Counted from the first letter of the stretch, positions 23,795 through 31,778 are shown. The stretch: 37,434 nucleotides of DNA from Clostridia bacterium (GCA_017463205.1 JAFTPQ010000050.1:1-37434); one strand, 5' to 3'. The notes: generated by a model not told the origin, from the sequence alone. A program made the numbers and translations.

Positions 23795-23860
23795 CTCCCC
23801 TTTTCCTTGAAATTCTCGCTGAGCGAGAGTGAAGTTCGGGAAAAAGGGGCGTTTATTTTT
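23795..23860 (+). terminator. Terminator of lon-engB with inner hairpin
   Basis: CCCCTTTTCC (23797-23806) pairs with GGGAAAAAGGGG (23838-23849), followed by a T run. The loop holds a perfect CTCGC/GCGAG mini-hairpin followed by agtgaagttcg, which looks like a single unit of the hairpin-cassette family. Confidence 0.8.
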
Positions 23861-23888
23861 TTGTTGCGGAATACAAATGTGATATAAT
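23861..23888 (+). promoter_or_regulatory. Promoter of xre2
   Basis: TTGTTG (23861-23866), a 16-nt spacer and TATAAT (23883-23888). The leader is about 50 nt. Confidence 0.6.
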
Positions 23889-23944
23889 AAAATCATTCAG
23901 AAACGCGCGTCTGAAAATTTTGAAGTGAAAAAAGGTAAACGATT

Positions 23945-25276
23945 ATGGAAAAAAGATCAATGGGAAAATTTATAGCGGCTTTGCGGCGAGAAAACGGTTG
24001 GACGCAAAGCGAGTTGGCGGAAAAATTGTTTGTTTCGGATAAAGCCGTCAGCCGTTGGGAACGAGATGAAAGTATGCCCGACATCACCCTTGTTCCCTTG
24101 CTTGCGGACGTGTTTGGCGTGACGGCGGACGATCTGTTGCGCGGAGAACGGAAAGATTTTCCGACGCAAACGCAAACGGAAAAGAAGGAAGACGCCGAAA
24201 ACGTTTCGGACGACGCGGGCGGTGTTGCGCAAAAGCAGAATAAAGAAAGGATGCAACAAGCCTTAAAACAGCGGTTGTTGCGGGTGAAAGCTTTGTCTTT
24301 TGTTTCTTTGGCGATCGTATTGTTTTGTTTGATACTTGCGGCTATTTTTTTATTGGCGATCGAGGCAAAAAAAGTGAATGAGGCGGTGCTTGGCGGTTGT
24401 GTTGCCGTCGGCGGCGTTTGGATCGCTGCGATTTATCAAATTTGTATTACGTATGCTTTTGTATGCGTAGGTGATACGCACGAAACGTTGATGAAATTGT
24501 TTAACGGAAAGTTGGCGAATACGGTGAAAACGTATTTTATGATCCTGCTGTTTTGTTTCGGCGGAGCGATCCTTATTTTTTACGCGCAATCGAAACCGGA
24601 AGATATGGACAACGGAAATTATAATTTTATGCTGATCTGTTTGGCGGTGTTGACGGGCTTTGTGTTTGCGTTTGGCGGATATTTGCTGTATCGGTTTGCG
24701 ATTGAAAAAAGCTTGTTAAAAAAGAGAAAAATCGTTTTAGAAGAACGGCAGGCGGACGTCCAAAAATTGAAAAATAGGTATACTGTGCCCTGTGTTTTGA
24801 TTGCTACCGCGTGTATTGCGCTTTGCGTGGTTTCGCTGTTTTTCCTTTCCGATTTTCATTTTGCCCGCGCGCACGTGTTTGACAATAAAGAAGATTTTGT
24901 CGCTTATATGGAGCGCACAGACAGCCCTGAAGATCATCCAAAGCCCGATGGTGAAACGCCTTCGCACGGCGGCAGTTGTAGTTATGACGATTTCTATTTT
25001 CAATATTTAACCAAGAAAGGGCGTTGGATAGAAATTGAAGCGTCTTACCCAAATGAAACTATTATTTTTTATGCCTCGAACGCGTCGGTGAAAGGATATG
25101 TTTTTAAAGATTTTGCGAATGGAGAACTTTTCCCTATTCGTGTTTACGAGGAAAAGGATTATAGGGCGGGCGGAATTTTACGATGGATCACCGTCGGTGT
25201 GTCCCCTGTTCTTGCCGTGGCGGATATTGTGGTTACGAAAAAATTGTACGATAAAAAACGGAAAAAGATTGTTTAA
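23945..25276 (+). CDS. Membrane-anchored XRE-family regulator (paralogue 2)
   Basis: 443 residues. The N-terminal HTH (residues 6-66) reads WTQSELAEKLFVSDKAVSRW and is clearly related to that of the regulator at 10256-11617. A polar linker and about six hydrophobic segments follow, with a soluble loop before the last segment (HVFDNKEDFVAYMER, then SYDDFYFQYLTKKGRW) that parallels AKTFDNYDDFKAYMA in paralogue 1. The pair share architecture throughout, so they arose by duplication. The protein probably senses something at the membrane and regulates transcription directly; its ligand and targets are unknown. The equivalent of the family 3 insertion is absent here (GERKDFPTQ). AAGG precedes the ATG. 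It has its own promoter and terminator. Confidence 0.82.
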   Translation: MEKRSMGKFIAALRRENGWTQSELAEKLFVSDKAVSRWERDESMPDITLVPLLADVFGVTADDLLRGERKDFPTQTQTEKKEDAENVSDDAGGVAQKQNKERMQQALKQRLLRVKALSFVSLAIVLFCLILAAIFLLAIEAKKVNEAVLGGCVAVGGVWIAAIYQICITYAFVCVGDTHETLMKLFNGKLANTVKTYFMILLFCFGGAILIFYAQSKPEDMDNGNYNFMLICLAVLTGFVFAFGGYLLYRFAIEKSLLKKRKIVLEERQADVQKLKNRYTVPCVLIATACIALCVVSLFFLSDFHFARAHVFDNKEDFVAYMERTDSPEDHPKPDGETPSHGGSCSYDDFYFQYLTKKGRWIEIEASYPNETIIFYASNASVKGYVFKDFANGELFPIRVYEEKDYRAGGILRWITVGVSPVLAVADIVVTKKLYDKKRKKIV

Positions 25277-25294
25277 AGGTTATAAATATGTAAA

Positions 25295-25328
25295 AAAAGG
25301 GGAGCGGTGAAGGTGAGTTCCCCTTTTT
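25295..25328 (+). terminator. Terminator of xre2
   Basis: AAAAGGGGA (25295-25303) pairs with TCCCCTTTT (25319-25327), with the T run continuing. Repeat copy G starts 7 bp further on. Confidence 0.82.
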
Positions 25329-25334
25329 GTTTTG

Positions 25335-25809
25335 GTGAAGTTTGCGTTGCAAGTTAAGTTTGTCTAACGACAAGTGAAGTTTTGCTTAGCGGCAAAGTTG
25401 TGACTGGGATTTATAAAAGGCAACGACACGCGTTGCCCTAACTGCTTCGCAGTAGGGCGCAACCTAACGGTTGCTTAATGGGGGCTTTACTTTCGTGGGC
25501 TCTGCCCACACCCGCAAGAAACTGAGTTTCTTGACTTCCTGTTGGGGAACGACAAGGTTATTAATATCAATAAAGAAAGATAGAAAGACAAGATCCAACG
25601 GAACGTTGGCTGCCCACACCCGTAAGGGACAATGCACCTTAACCCCTTATCGGGTAACGATATGGTTATTAATATTGATAATGAAGGATAGAAAGATATG
25701 ATCCAACGGAACGTTGGTTGACTTCCTGTTGGGTAACGATACGGTTACAAGTCCCAGTAACGAAAGATAGAAAGACAAGATCCAACGGAACGTTGGTTGG
25801 TTAGAGGTA
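25335..25809 (+). repeat. Hairpin-cassette repeat, copy G
   Basis: Starts with the same 66 nt as copy E. It continues with GGCAACG/CGTTGCC, CTGC/GCAG, GCAACC-TAAC-GGTTGC, GTGGGC/GCCCAC, AAGAAACT/AGTTTCTT and three successive terminal palindromes near 25594, 25703 and 25782. The right end ttggttagaggta is identical to that of copy B and again overlaps the last codons of a minus-strand gene. It fills the gap between xre2 and the convergent helical-bundle gene. Confidence 0.87.
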
Positions 25810-26247
25810 TTCTTTCCACTTTTTTTCAAATTGTTCTTCGGTCGTAATCATTTCGTTTAACAGCGCGATAATTTCGTCGTTGCCGTCAATGGGCAATTCG
25901 CTTGCCGTCGTGCGCAACGCCGTGATCCCCATCACCGTCCCTTGCACCATCATATCCGCAATGTGCGCGCGGGAATTGTCGGTGAGCGTACTCATTTTGA
26001 TCGAGCTCCACATCATCGCTTTTTTCATCATGCCCGGTTCTTTCAATTCCAAATCCATATTTTTTGCAAGAATCGCCGCTTTTGCGGAAAAATGCTCGTA
26101 TGTTTCGTGTTGAGAAGTGAGTTCGCGTTTGATTTCTTCGTCTTCTACTTCCGGCAGAATGTCGGCAATCGATTGCAATGCGAGTTGTGCGTTGCGGTAA
26201 ATTTCCGCCAAAGCTTCTTCCGTTTTCTTTTTGTCTTGGTGTTCCAT
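25801..26247 (-). CDS. Predicted helical-bundle protein, unknown function
   Basis: 148 residues from the ATG at 26247, preceded by AAGGAG; the longer open frame is not needed. The sequence is almost entirely alpha-helical and amphipathic: EEALAEIYRNAQLALQSIAD, EIKRELTSQHETYEHFSAKA, then a Met-rich part (MMKKAMMWSSIKM) and a final helix with ITTEEQFEKKWKEYL. This pattern, with E, H and Q spaced in a four-helix bundle, resembles ferritin-like DUF2383-type proteins, but no metal-ligand set is convincing, so no function is assigned. There is no signal peptide. The last codons (TAC CTC TAA) belong to the sequence shared with repeat copies B and G. Confidence 0.7.
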   Translation of the reverse strand: MEHQDKKKTEEALAEIYRNAQLALQSIADILPEVEDEEIKRELTSQHETYEHFSAKAAILAKNMDLELKEPGMMKKAMMWSSIKMSTLTDNSRAHIADMMVQGTVMGITALRTTASELPIDGNDEIIALLNEMITTEEQFEKKWKEYL

Positions 26248-26339
26248 GGTTTTTTTTCTCCTTTTTTCTTTATTTTGCCTGTTTTTTGGCAAAAACATAC
26301 GAATCTATCGGAAAAAAATGAAAAATCGGTTAAAAATAC

Positions 26340-26369
26340 TTGACGGATAAGAAAAAAATGTGGTATAGT
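26340..26369 (+). promoter_or_regulatory. Promoter of rplU-rpmA
   Basis: TTGACG (26340-26345), an 18-nt spacer and TATAGT (26364-26369). The start is expected near 26376. Confidence 0.75.
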
Positions 26370-26376
26370 TATAGTC

Positions 26377-26500
26377 GAGCCGATAGAAACGGGCTTTTTT
26401 AAGTCAATATTTTTACAAAAAATTTATCGAAAATTCGATAAAGAACGTGAAAATGTTGCGCCTTGGATATTCTTCGAGACTGGAAAGAGGAGGTAAAATT
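26377..26500 (+). promoter_or_regulatory. Structured leader of rplU (L21-leader-like, tentative)
   Basis: A leader of about 125 nt with a 5' GAGCC/GGGCT hairpin followed by T6, a TTATCGAA/TTCGATAA hairpin and a GC-richer 3' part before AGAGGAGG. Firmicute L21 operons often carry an autoregulatory leader; whether this is that RNA was not tested. Confidence 0.4.
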
Positions 26501-26503
26501 TTT

Positions 26504-26809
26504 ATGTACGCTATCATCGATAACGGCAACAAGCAATATAAAGTTGCGGAAGGCGACGTTGTGAGAGTGGAAAAACTCGCAGCAGCAGAAGGCGAAACCG
26601 TATCTTTTAAAGTGCTGATGGTTGCAGACGAAAACGGTGTGAAGACCGGCGCAGAAGTTGAATCTGCAAAGGTTACCGCTACGGTTGTTAAGCAGGACAA
26701 AGCGAAGAAGATCATCGTCTTCAAGTATAAGTCCAAGAAGAACGAACGTAAAAAGCAGGGTCACAGACAACCCTTCACCGCTGTGAAAGTTGAAAAGATC
26801 GAACTCTAA
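26504..26809 (+). CDS. rplU: 50S ribosomal protein L21
   Basis: 101 residues, the usual length. [20 protein letters not shown] is the classic L21 start, and KKRKNY-type basic regions are represented by [26 protein letters not shown] at the end. The protein binds 23S rRNA in the large subunit. AGAGGAGG precedes the ATG at 26504; the frame is open further upstream, but that part lies in the leader. It is followed by rpmA after a 96-nt gap that contains a weak stem (AGTCGCTTTT with AAAAGCGGCT). The small protease gene ysxB/prp, which normally lies between the two in Firmicutes, is absent. Confidence 0.96.
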   Translation: MYAIIDNGNKQYKVAEGDVVRVEKLAAAEGETVSFKVLMVADENGVKTGAEVESAKVTATVVKQDKAKKIIVFKYKSKKNERKKQGHRQPFTAVKVEKIEL

Positions 26810-26905
26810 GTTTTCTTTCGCTTTTTGGCACACGTTAAGTCGCTTTTCATAAAATGTTTATAAAAAAGCGGCTCGGGAAAAATTTTTGAAAAAGGAGAAA
26901 TAAAA

Positions 26906-27184
26906 ATGATTTTTATCAGTTTATTCGCTCATAAAAAAGGTACCGGTTCCTCCCACAACGGTAGAGATAGCGAGGCAAAACGTCTTGGCACGAAGCGTAG
27001 CGACGGTCAGGCTGTTCTTGCCGGCAATATTCTCGTTCGTCAAAGAGGCACGAAAATCCATCCCGGCACGAACGTAGGTATCGGCAAAGACGACACCTTG
27101 TTTGCGTTGGTTGACGGAGTTGTTCGGTATGAAAGAATGGGCAAAGATAAGAAAAAGGCAAGTGTTTATCCCATTGCTGAATAA
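26906..27184 (+). CDS. rpmA: 50S ribosomal protein L27
   Basis: 92 residues. [20 protein letters not shown] and the later [20 protein letters not shown] identify L27, which reaches the peptidyl-transferase centre with its N-terminus. The mature form should start at about residue 9, since the first eight residues (MIFISLFA) form a short hydrophobic extension ending in FA directly before HKKG. Most Firmicute L27 proteins carry a longer extension of the LQFFA type removed by the Prp protease, and Prp is normally encoded next door; here it is not. AAAAAGGAG precedes the ATG. A clean terminator follows, ending the operon. Confidence 0.96.
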   Translation: MIFISLFAHKKGTGSSHNGRDSEAKRLGTKRSDGQAVLAGNILVRQRGTKIHPGTNVGIGKDDTLFALVDGVVRYERMGKDKKKASVYPIAE

Positions 27185-27196
27185 TTGAAAATTCGT

Positions 27197-27221
27197 AAAC
27201 CCACCGTTGCGGTGGGTTTTT
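27197..27221 (+). terminator. Terminator of rplU-rpmA
   Basis: AAACCCACC pairs with GGTGGGTTT around GTTGC, with the T run continuing. It lies immediately before the -35 of the next promoter. Confidence 0.9.
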
Positions 27222-27223
27222 CG

Positions 27224-27252
27224 TTTACTTTTTTGTAAAACAAGCGTATAAT
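27224..27252 (+). promoter_or_regulatory. Promoter of the EamA transporter (leaderless)
   Basis: TTTACT (27224-27229), a 17-nt spacer and TATAAT (27247-27252). The start is expected near 27259, about 3 nt before the ATG at 27262. Confidence 0.7.
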
Positions 27253-27261
27253 AATGGTGTT

Positions 27262-28305
27262 ATGAAAAGAAAGAATAGGAAAAACGCGCCGATCGAAAAT
27301 GTGACGAACGGGCGGGTAAAAAATAAAAATGACGCACCCATGTACGAGATAAACGGTTCTTTTCCTGAAAATGGGCATACCATGTACGAGGTGAATGATC
27401 ATATCAATAAAAACAAGCCCACCATGTATGCGTTGAAAACGAAGAAAAGCGCGGGAAATAGGTGGTTGGGGGTGGCGTGTATTATACTTGCGGCGTTTTT
27501 TTATTCGCTGATGAGTTTATTTGTACGTCTATCGGGGGATATTCCCACGTTTCAAAAATCTTTTTTCCGTAATTTGGTGGCGGCGTTTGTCGGGTTTGCG
27601 TTGTTGCTGAGAAGCGGATCGTTTAAAATGAAAAAAGGCAGTTTACCCGCGCTGTTGGGGCGGTCGATCGCAGGGACGGTGGGGATTCTTTGCAACTTTT
27701 ATGCAATCGATCGTATGAATATATCGGACGCGTCTATTTTAAATAAATTAGCCCCTTTTTTCTCGATGATTTTTTCGGTGTTTTTGTTAAAAGAGCAGTC
27801 GTCTGCGGTGGATTGGTGTATTACGGCGTTGGCGTTTGTCGGCGCGGCGTTTGTGGTAAAGCCCACCGCGGGATTGGCGAGTTTGCCTGCGTTGATCGGC
27901 GTATTGGGCGGTTTGGGTGCCGGGTTGGCGTATACGTTTGTTCGAAAATTGGGAAAAAACGGCGAACGTACGGCGTTTATCGTATTCTTCTTTTCGGCGT
28001 TTTCCTGTTTATCGATGTTACCGCTGACGATTGCGGCGTATCGCCCTATGACGTGGGGACAGGTGGGATGGCTACTGTTGGCAGGGTGTGCGGCAAGCGG
28101 CGCGCAATTTTCCGTGACGGCGGCGTATAAATATGCTGCGGCGAAAGAAATTTCCGTATACGATTATTCGCAAGTGTTGTTTGCGGCGTTGTGGGGAGTG
28201 CTGTTTTTATCCGAAGTCCCCGATTTTATCAGTGTAATCGGATACGTGATCATCATCGGCGCAGCGGTGTTAAAAGCGTTATACGGCAAAAAGAGCGGAA
28301 AATAA
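27262..28305 (+). CDS. EamA/DMT-family transporter with repeat-encoded N-terminus
   Basis: 347 residues. From about residue 68 the protein has ten hydrophobic segments in two halves of five, the drug/metabolite transporter (EamA) layout. Recognisable parts are YSLMSLFVRLSGDIPTFQ with FFRNLVAA, and ISDASILNKLAPFFSMIFSV in the first half, and SVYDYSQVLFAALWGVLFLSEVPD in the second. The substrate is unknown. The first 67 residues are hydrophilic and basic. They contain PMYEING, TMYEVND and TMYALKT, 14 residues apart, each encoded by a family 2 palindromic repeat. The promoter allows only a leaderless start at 27262; internal ATGs at 27340, 27382 and 27424 lie in the repeats themselves and lack ribosome sites. 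EamA family confidence is high; the start is less certain. Confidence 0.87.
   Translation: MKRKNRKNAPIENVTNGRVKNKNDAPMYEINGSFPENGHTMYEVNDHINKNKPTMYALKTKKSAGNRWLGVACIILAAFFYSLMSLFVRLSGDIPTFQKSFFRNLVAAFVGFALLLRSGSFKMKKGSLPALLGRSIAGTVGILCNFYAIDRMNISDASILNKLAPFFSMIFSVFLLKEQSSAVDWCITALAFVGAAFVVKPTAGLASLPALIGVLGGLGAGLAYTFVRKLGKNGERTAFIVFFFSAFSCLSMLPLTIAAYRPMTWGQVGWLLLAGCAASGAQFSVTAAYKYAAAKEISVYDYSQVLFAALWGVLFLSEVPDFISVIGYVIIIGAAVLKALYGKKSGK
27336..27438 (+). repeat. Palindromic element (family 2), three in-frame copies in the EamA gene
   Basis: Copies at 27336-27358, 27373-27396 (gggcataccatgtacgaggt) and 27416-27438 (cccaccatgtatgcgttgaa). Their ATG cores at 27340, 27382 and 27424 are exactly 42 bp apart, keeping the reading frame. 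Confidence 0.82.
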
Positions 28306-28330
28306 ACTTTTACCCTTTTTATAAAAAAAA

Positions 28331-28364
28331 GCGTAACGGACAAAAAAGTCGCGTTACGTTTTTT
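28331..28364. terminator. Bidirectional terminator between EamA and NFACT genes
   Basis: GCGTAACG pairs with CGTTACG around an inner GAC/GTC pair and an A6 loop, with A and T runs on the two sides. It serves both convergent genes. Confidence 0.82.
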
Positions 28365-28383
28365 ACGTTAAAAATGATACAAT

Positions 28384-30108
28384 TTAATCGGACGGGCGTT
28401 TGGGGGTGACGAGCAAGGTTTTGTAATCGGTGTAGATAACGAAACCTGCTTTGCTTTTGCTTGGTTTTTTTACGTGTTTTCGCAGACAATAGTCTACGGG
28501 GATTTTGTCCCCATCCCTGCCGTCTGAATAATAGGCGCAAAGTTCTGCGGCAAACAACAAGGTTTCTTCGGAAACGGATTTGCCCTCCGTTGCGATAATG
28601 ACGTGCGACGAATGGTATTTTTGCGTATGCAACCACACGTCGTCGGGGGAGGCTTGCCGCAACAATCGGTCGTTTTGCAAATTGTTCCGCCCTGCCAATA
28701 TCCGCATACCACCGTGGGAATATTCGCGGAAGGGGACGGCGAGTTCTTTTTTCTTGCCACCCACTCTTTCTTTTGGCGCGCGAAGTAAGCCCATTTCGAT
28801 CAGTTCGGTTTCGATCTCTTTCAAATCGTCGATAGAATCCGCCAAAGAAATAGTGGCGATCACACTGTCGGTGTACTCGATCTCTTCTTCCTCTTTCTTC
28901 AATATAGGCGTTAAAATTTCTTTTGCGCGCTTGTGTTTGTTGTACGTTTTAAAATACCTTTGCGCGTTTTTCGACGGGGGCAGGGTTGCGTCGAGTGCTA
29001 TTTTGATCGTTTCGCCGTTCAGAGAATACCAATTTTCCAACTCGACCATGGTAGCCCCTTTTTCAATGCGATAGAGATTTGCCGTCAGCAATTCGCCCTT
29101 GACGCGATAATCGTCTGCCTTTTCCGATTCTTTTAAACGTTCTAAGGTGTCTTGCAATTTTTTCGCTTGCTTTTTCTTTAAACCGCGTGCGGTGTTTTCC
29201 AATTTTCTTTTTTTGTCTTCAAAGCCTTTTTTGGTTTCTTTGCCTGTGTAAAATTCGTCTTCCGCTTTGCAGAGCGAGGGCATTTCCACGCCGTTTTCCA
29301 CGGGAAACGCAAAGAAATCTTCCGCTGTCTTCCCTTTCATTTTCAAACAGGGGCGGCAAGGCTCGTTTTGGAAAAAATCATCGACGAAATCCCAAAGGGG
29401 AAGCGGCGTTGCGGACGTCAACACGGCGTGGACAGAGCCTGCGGTTTCGACGACGCGGCGGACAATTTCTCTTGCGGTGGGCAAAGCCAGCCCCGCTACG
29501 TTTTCAAAAAGGAAGAAAGACAGAGTTTCTTCGTCCACGTTTTCCGTGCGCAAAGAAAGGAAGGTTTGCAGCCGTGAACGCAACCCTGCCCTATCCGTAA
29601 CCGTCAATTTATCCTGCGGAGCGGGATATAAATATTTTGCGCCGGCAAGCAAAACGCGTCGGGAATTATCCTCCAATGCCGACGTTTTTAACGCCCCGAC
29701 GATCACCCCTTTTTCCGTTAAAACGAGGTTGGAATACTTTCCCATCAACTCACAATGCAACGTGCGAACGCTTTCGGAAAAATCGGTGACGCAATGCAAG
29801 TCGATTTCGATGATACGTTCAAAATCGTATTGACGTATGGCGAGTATTTCCGCGCCCAGCAAGTGTTTGCGAAGCAACATACAAAAATTGGGGGCGACGG
29901 GAGCGGGGTCTTTTTCCGTTTCCGACAGACAAACGCGCGCATTGGACGCATTTGTGCTTAAAATGAGTTTAACCGTCGATTTTCCGGTGTATATAATAAA
30001 GGTAAGCTCGTCTTTGTTGGCTTGAGAAATGCGATTGATCTTGCCGTGACAAAGAAGGCGGTGGAGTTCTTCCGCCAAACGGCGGATATGAAAAGCGTCC
30101 TGAGGCAT
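28384..30108 (-). CDS. rqcH: NFACT-family RqcH/Rqc2 homologue (fibronectin-binding type)
   Basis: 574 residues from the ATG at 30108 with AGGAGAAAACGT upstream; the open frame continues 41 codons further without a ribosome site. The N-terminal NFACT-N domain has NFCMLLRKHLLGAEI and ERIIEIDLHC. The middle has helix-hairpin-helix and coiled-coil parts, including KADDYRVKGELLTANLYRI, a well-conserved signature, and DATLPPSKNAQRYF. The C-terminal NFACT-R domain contains DDVWLHTQKYHSSHVII. RqcH binds stalled 50S-peptidyl-tRNA complexes and adds alanine tails in bacterial ribosome quality control; older annotations call it fibronectin-binding. RqcP is not in the window. Two copies of the family 3 GC-rich repeat lie inside the gene. 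It is transcribed against its neighbours and away from tig. Confidence 0.9.
   Translation of the reverse strand: MPQDAFHIRRLAEELHRLLCHGKINRISQANKDELTFIIYTGKSTVKLILSTNASNARVCLSETEKDPAPVAPNFCMLLRKHLLGAEILAIRQYDFERIIEIDLHCVTDFSESVRTLHCELMGKYSNLVLTEKGVIVGALKTSALEDNSRRVLLAGAKYLYPAPQDKLTVTDRAGLRSRLQTFLSLRTENVDEETLSFFLFENVAGLALPTAREIVRRVVETAGSVHAVLTSATPLPLWDFVDDFFQNEPCRPCLKMKGKTAEDFFAFPVENGVEMPSLCKAEDEFYTGKETKKGFEDKKRKLENTARGLKKKQAKKLQDTLERLKESEKADDYRVKGELLTANLYRIEKGATMVELENWYSLNGETIKIALDATLPPSKNAQRYFKTYNKHKRAKEILTPILKKEEEEIEYTDSVIATISLADSIDDLKEIETELIEMGLLRAPKERVGGKKKELAVPFREYSHGGMRILAGRNNLQNDRLLRQASPDDVWLHTQKYHSSHVIIATEGKSVSEETLLFAAELCAYYSDGRDGDKIPVDYCLRKHVKKPSKSKAGFVIYTDYKTLLVTPKRPSD
28974..28994. 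repeat. GC-rich coding repeat (family 3) in the NFACT gene, copy 1
   Basis: acgggggcagggttgcgtcg corresponds to DATLPPS of the protein. Since DATLPPSKN is a conserved family motif, this copy may be chance similarity. Confidence 0.35.
29574..29590. repeat. GC-rich coding repeat (family 3) in the NFACT gene, copy 2
   Basis: gtgaacgcaaccctgcc is identical to 17 nt of the yyaC and xre1 copies. It encodes AGLRS in the same frame as in yyaC. Confidence 0.5.
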
Positions 30109-30393
30109 ACGTTTTCTCCTTACAAGCGCGCGGTTGCGCGAGATGGCGAAAGAGCCAAAGATCGTTGCGGAAGGGCAAAAACGGGCTCGATCGTCAAAAT
30201 TTTTACAAAGTTTATGGTTATTATACCGCAAATTTCATAAATTGTAAATAAAAACGATCGAAAAACGCTTTATTTTATTTGATAAATGTGGTAAAATGTT
30301 ATACGCGGGATTTGGAAAGGGAGTTTTTTCCTTGGCTTTGTCCCCTATCGGAAGAAAAAAATTATTAAAAGCAATAGTTGCAGGAGATTTATT

Positions 30394-31386
30394 ATGAAGT
30401 ATACTACCAAAGCGGCAGAAAAAAGCACGGTGAAGATCACCATCAAATTTGACGGTGCAGAATGGAAAGAAGCGCAAAACAAAGCGTATCTCAAATCGAG
30501 AAACAAGTTTGCGATCAACGGGTTCCGTAAAGGCAAAGCGCCTAAGCACGTAATCGAAAACGTATACGGCAAAGGCGTATTTTACGAAGACGCGCTCAAC
30601 CTTCTTTTCGCGGAAAATTACGGAAAGATCTTGGAAAAAGAAGCAGAAAAAATTTATGCGGTTGGCGACCCCGACGTGTCTGTGGATAAGTTGGAAGACG
30701 AAAACGTTACGCTTGTTGCGATCGTACCCGTAAAACCCGAAGTGAAGATTTCTTCCTATAAAGGTATGAAAATCAAGCAATTTGCGTATACTGTTAAGGA
30801 CGAAGAAGTGGAAGCGGAACTCAACCGTGTGTTGGAAAGAAATGCGCGCAAAGTGGACGTTACCGATCGTGCGGCAGCAAACGGCGATATCGTCAACATC
30901 GATTTTGTCGGTACGGTGGACGGTGTTAAGTTTGACGGCGGCGAAGCGGAAGGCTTTGATTTGACGCTTGGCAGCGGTCAGTTCATTCCCGGATTCGAAG
31001 ATCAGGTTGTGGGCATGAACATCGGTGAAAGCAAAGACGTAAACGTGACGTTCCCCGAAAATTATCAAGCGGAAGCCTTGAAAGGTAAACCCGCGGTTTT
31101 TGCTGTGAAATTGAACGGCATCAAGGCGAAAGAACTTCCCGAATTGACGGATGAATTTATCAAAGAAGCAACGGGCAGCGAAACGATAGAGGCGTACAAG
31201 GAAAAGAGCAAGGAAAGATTGCAAGCAAACGCAGACAGACGCGCAAACGATGATACGGAAAACAGTATTCTCGAAGCGATCGCGGCAAATACCGAAGTGG
31301 AAATTCCGCAAGCGATGATCGAAAGAGAAATCGACGGTCTTGTTCAAAAGTTTGAATATCAGTTGATGTATCAAGGCTTGAAGTAG
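30394..31386 (+). CDS. tig: Trigger factor, frame ended by an in-frame TAG
   Basis: 330 residues are encoded before TAG at 31384-31386. The ribosome-binding domain has GFRKGKAPKHVIENVYG. The FKBP-like prolyl isomerase domain is seen in GDIVNIDFVGTVDGVKFDGG and LGSGQFIPGFEDQVVGM. The chaperone arms begin before the stop and end at LMYQGLK. The same frame continues after the TAG with KDYLDFLKVTEADFR, exactly as in intact trigger factors, so a complete gene would encode about 432 residues. In related proteins a hydrophobic residue follows GLK or GMK, so the TAG probably arose from TTG by one base change. It precedes clpP and clpX as usual. Possible explanations are a nonsense mutation, a sequence error or suppression. 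Confidence 0.92.
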   Translation: MKYTTKAAEKSTVKITIKFDGAEWKEAQNKAYLKSRNKFAINGFRKGKAPKHVIENVYGKGVFYEDALNLLFAENYGKILEKEAEKIYAVGDPDVSVDKLEDENVTLVAIVPVKPEVKISSYKGMKIKQFAYTVKDEEVEAELNRVLERNARKVDVTDRAAANGDIVNIDFVGTVDGVKFDGGEAEGFDLTLGSGQFIPGFEDQVVGMNIGESKDVNVTFPENYQAEALKGKPAVFAVKLNGIKAKELPELTDEFIKEATGSETIEAYKEKSKERLQANADRRANDDTENSILEAIAANTEVEIPQAMIEREIDGLVQKFEYQLMYQGLK

Positions 31387-31692
31387 AAAGATTATCTCGA
31401 TTTCCTTAAAGTGACGGAAGCAGATTTCAGAAAGAATTATGAAGAACAGGCGAAGAAGAACGTTACCAACCAATTGATCATTTCGCACATCATCAAGGAA
31501 GAAAAGATCGAAGCGACGGAAGAAGAAGTAGACGCGAAGGTTGCAGAACAAGCAGAGTCCGTTGGCAAGGAAACGGAAGAATACAAAAAAGGAATGGATC
31601 CCCGTCAATTCGATTATATCAGCAGCGATATCGTGATTACGAAGTTGTTTAAGACGTTGAAAGAAAACAACGAAATGTACTTGGAAGACTGA
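31387..31692 (+). pseudogene. tig: C-terminal part of trigger factor after the TAG
   Basis: 101 codons continue in the tig frame from the TAG to a TGA. They hold the second arm and return helices of the chaperone domain (EEQAKKNVTNQLIISHIIKEE onward). No ribosome site marks a new start; a GTG at 31411 is the first possible one. The absence of any further stop or frameshift means the interruption is recent, artificial or tolerated. Confidence 0.85.
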
Positions 31693-31778
31693 TCGGTTTT
31701 ATCGAACAGCGACACGGCGCGTTCGCTCGGTTCGGGCGAACGCAAAAAAAATAGTCTTTTGGAAGGAAGCAGAAATAT

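Noticed and set aside
31384-31386. Reassignment of TAG to an amino acid in this organism
   Set aside because: The propeller gene ends in TAG at 12316-12318 right before a terminator, and most genes end normally in TAA or TGA. One internal TAG is better explained by mutation or error.
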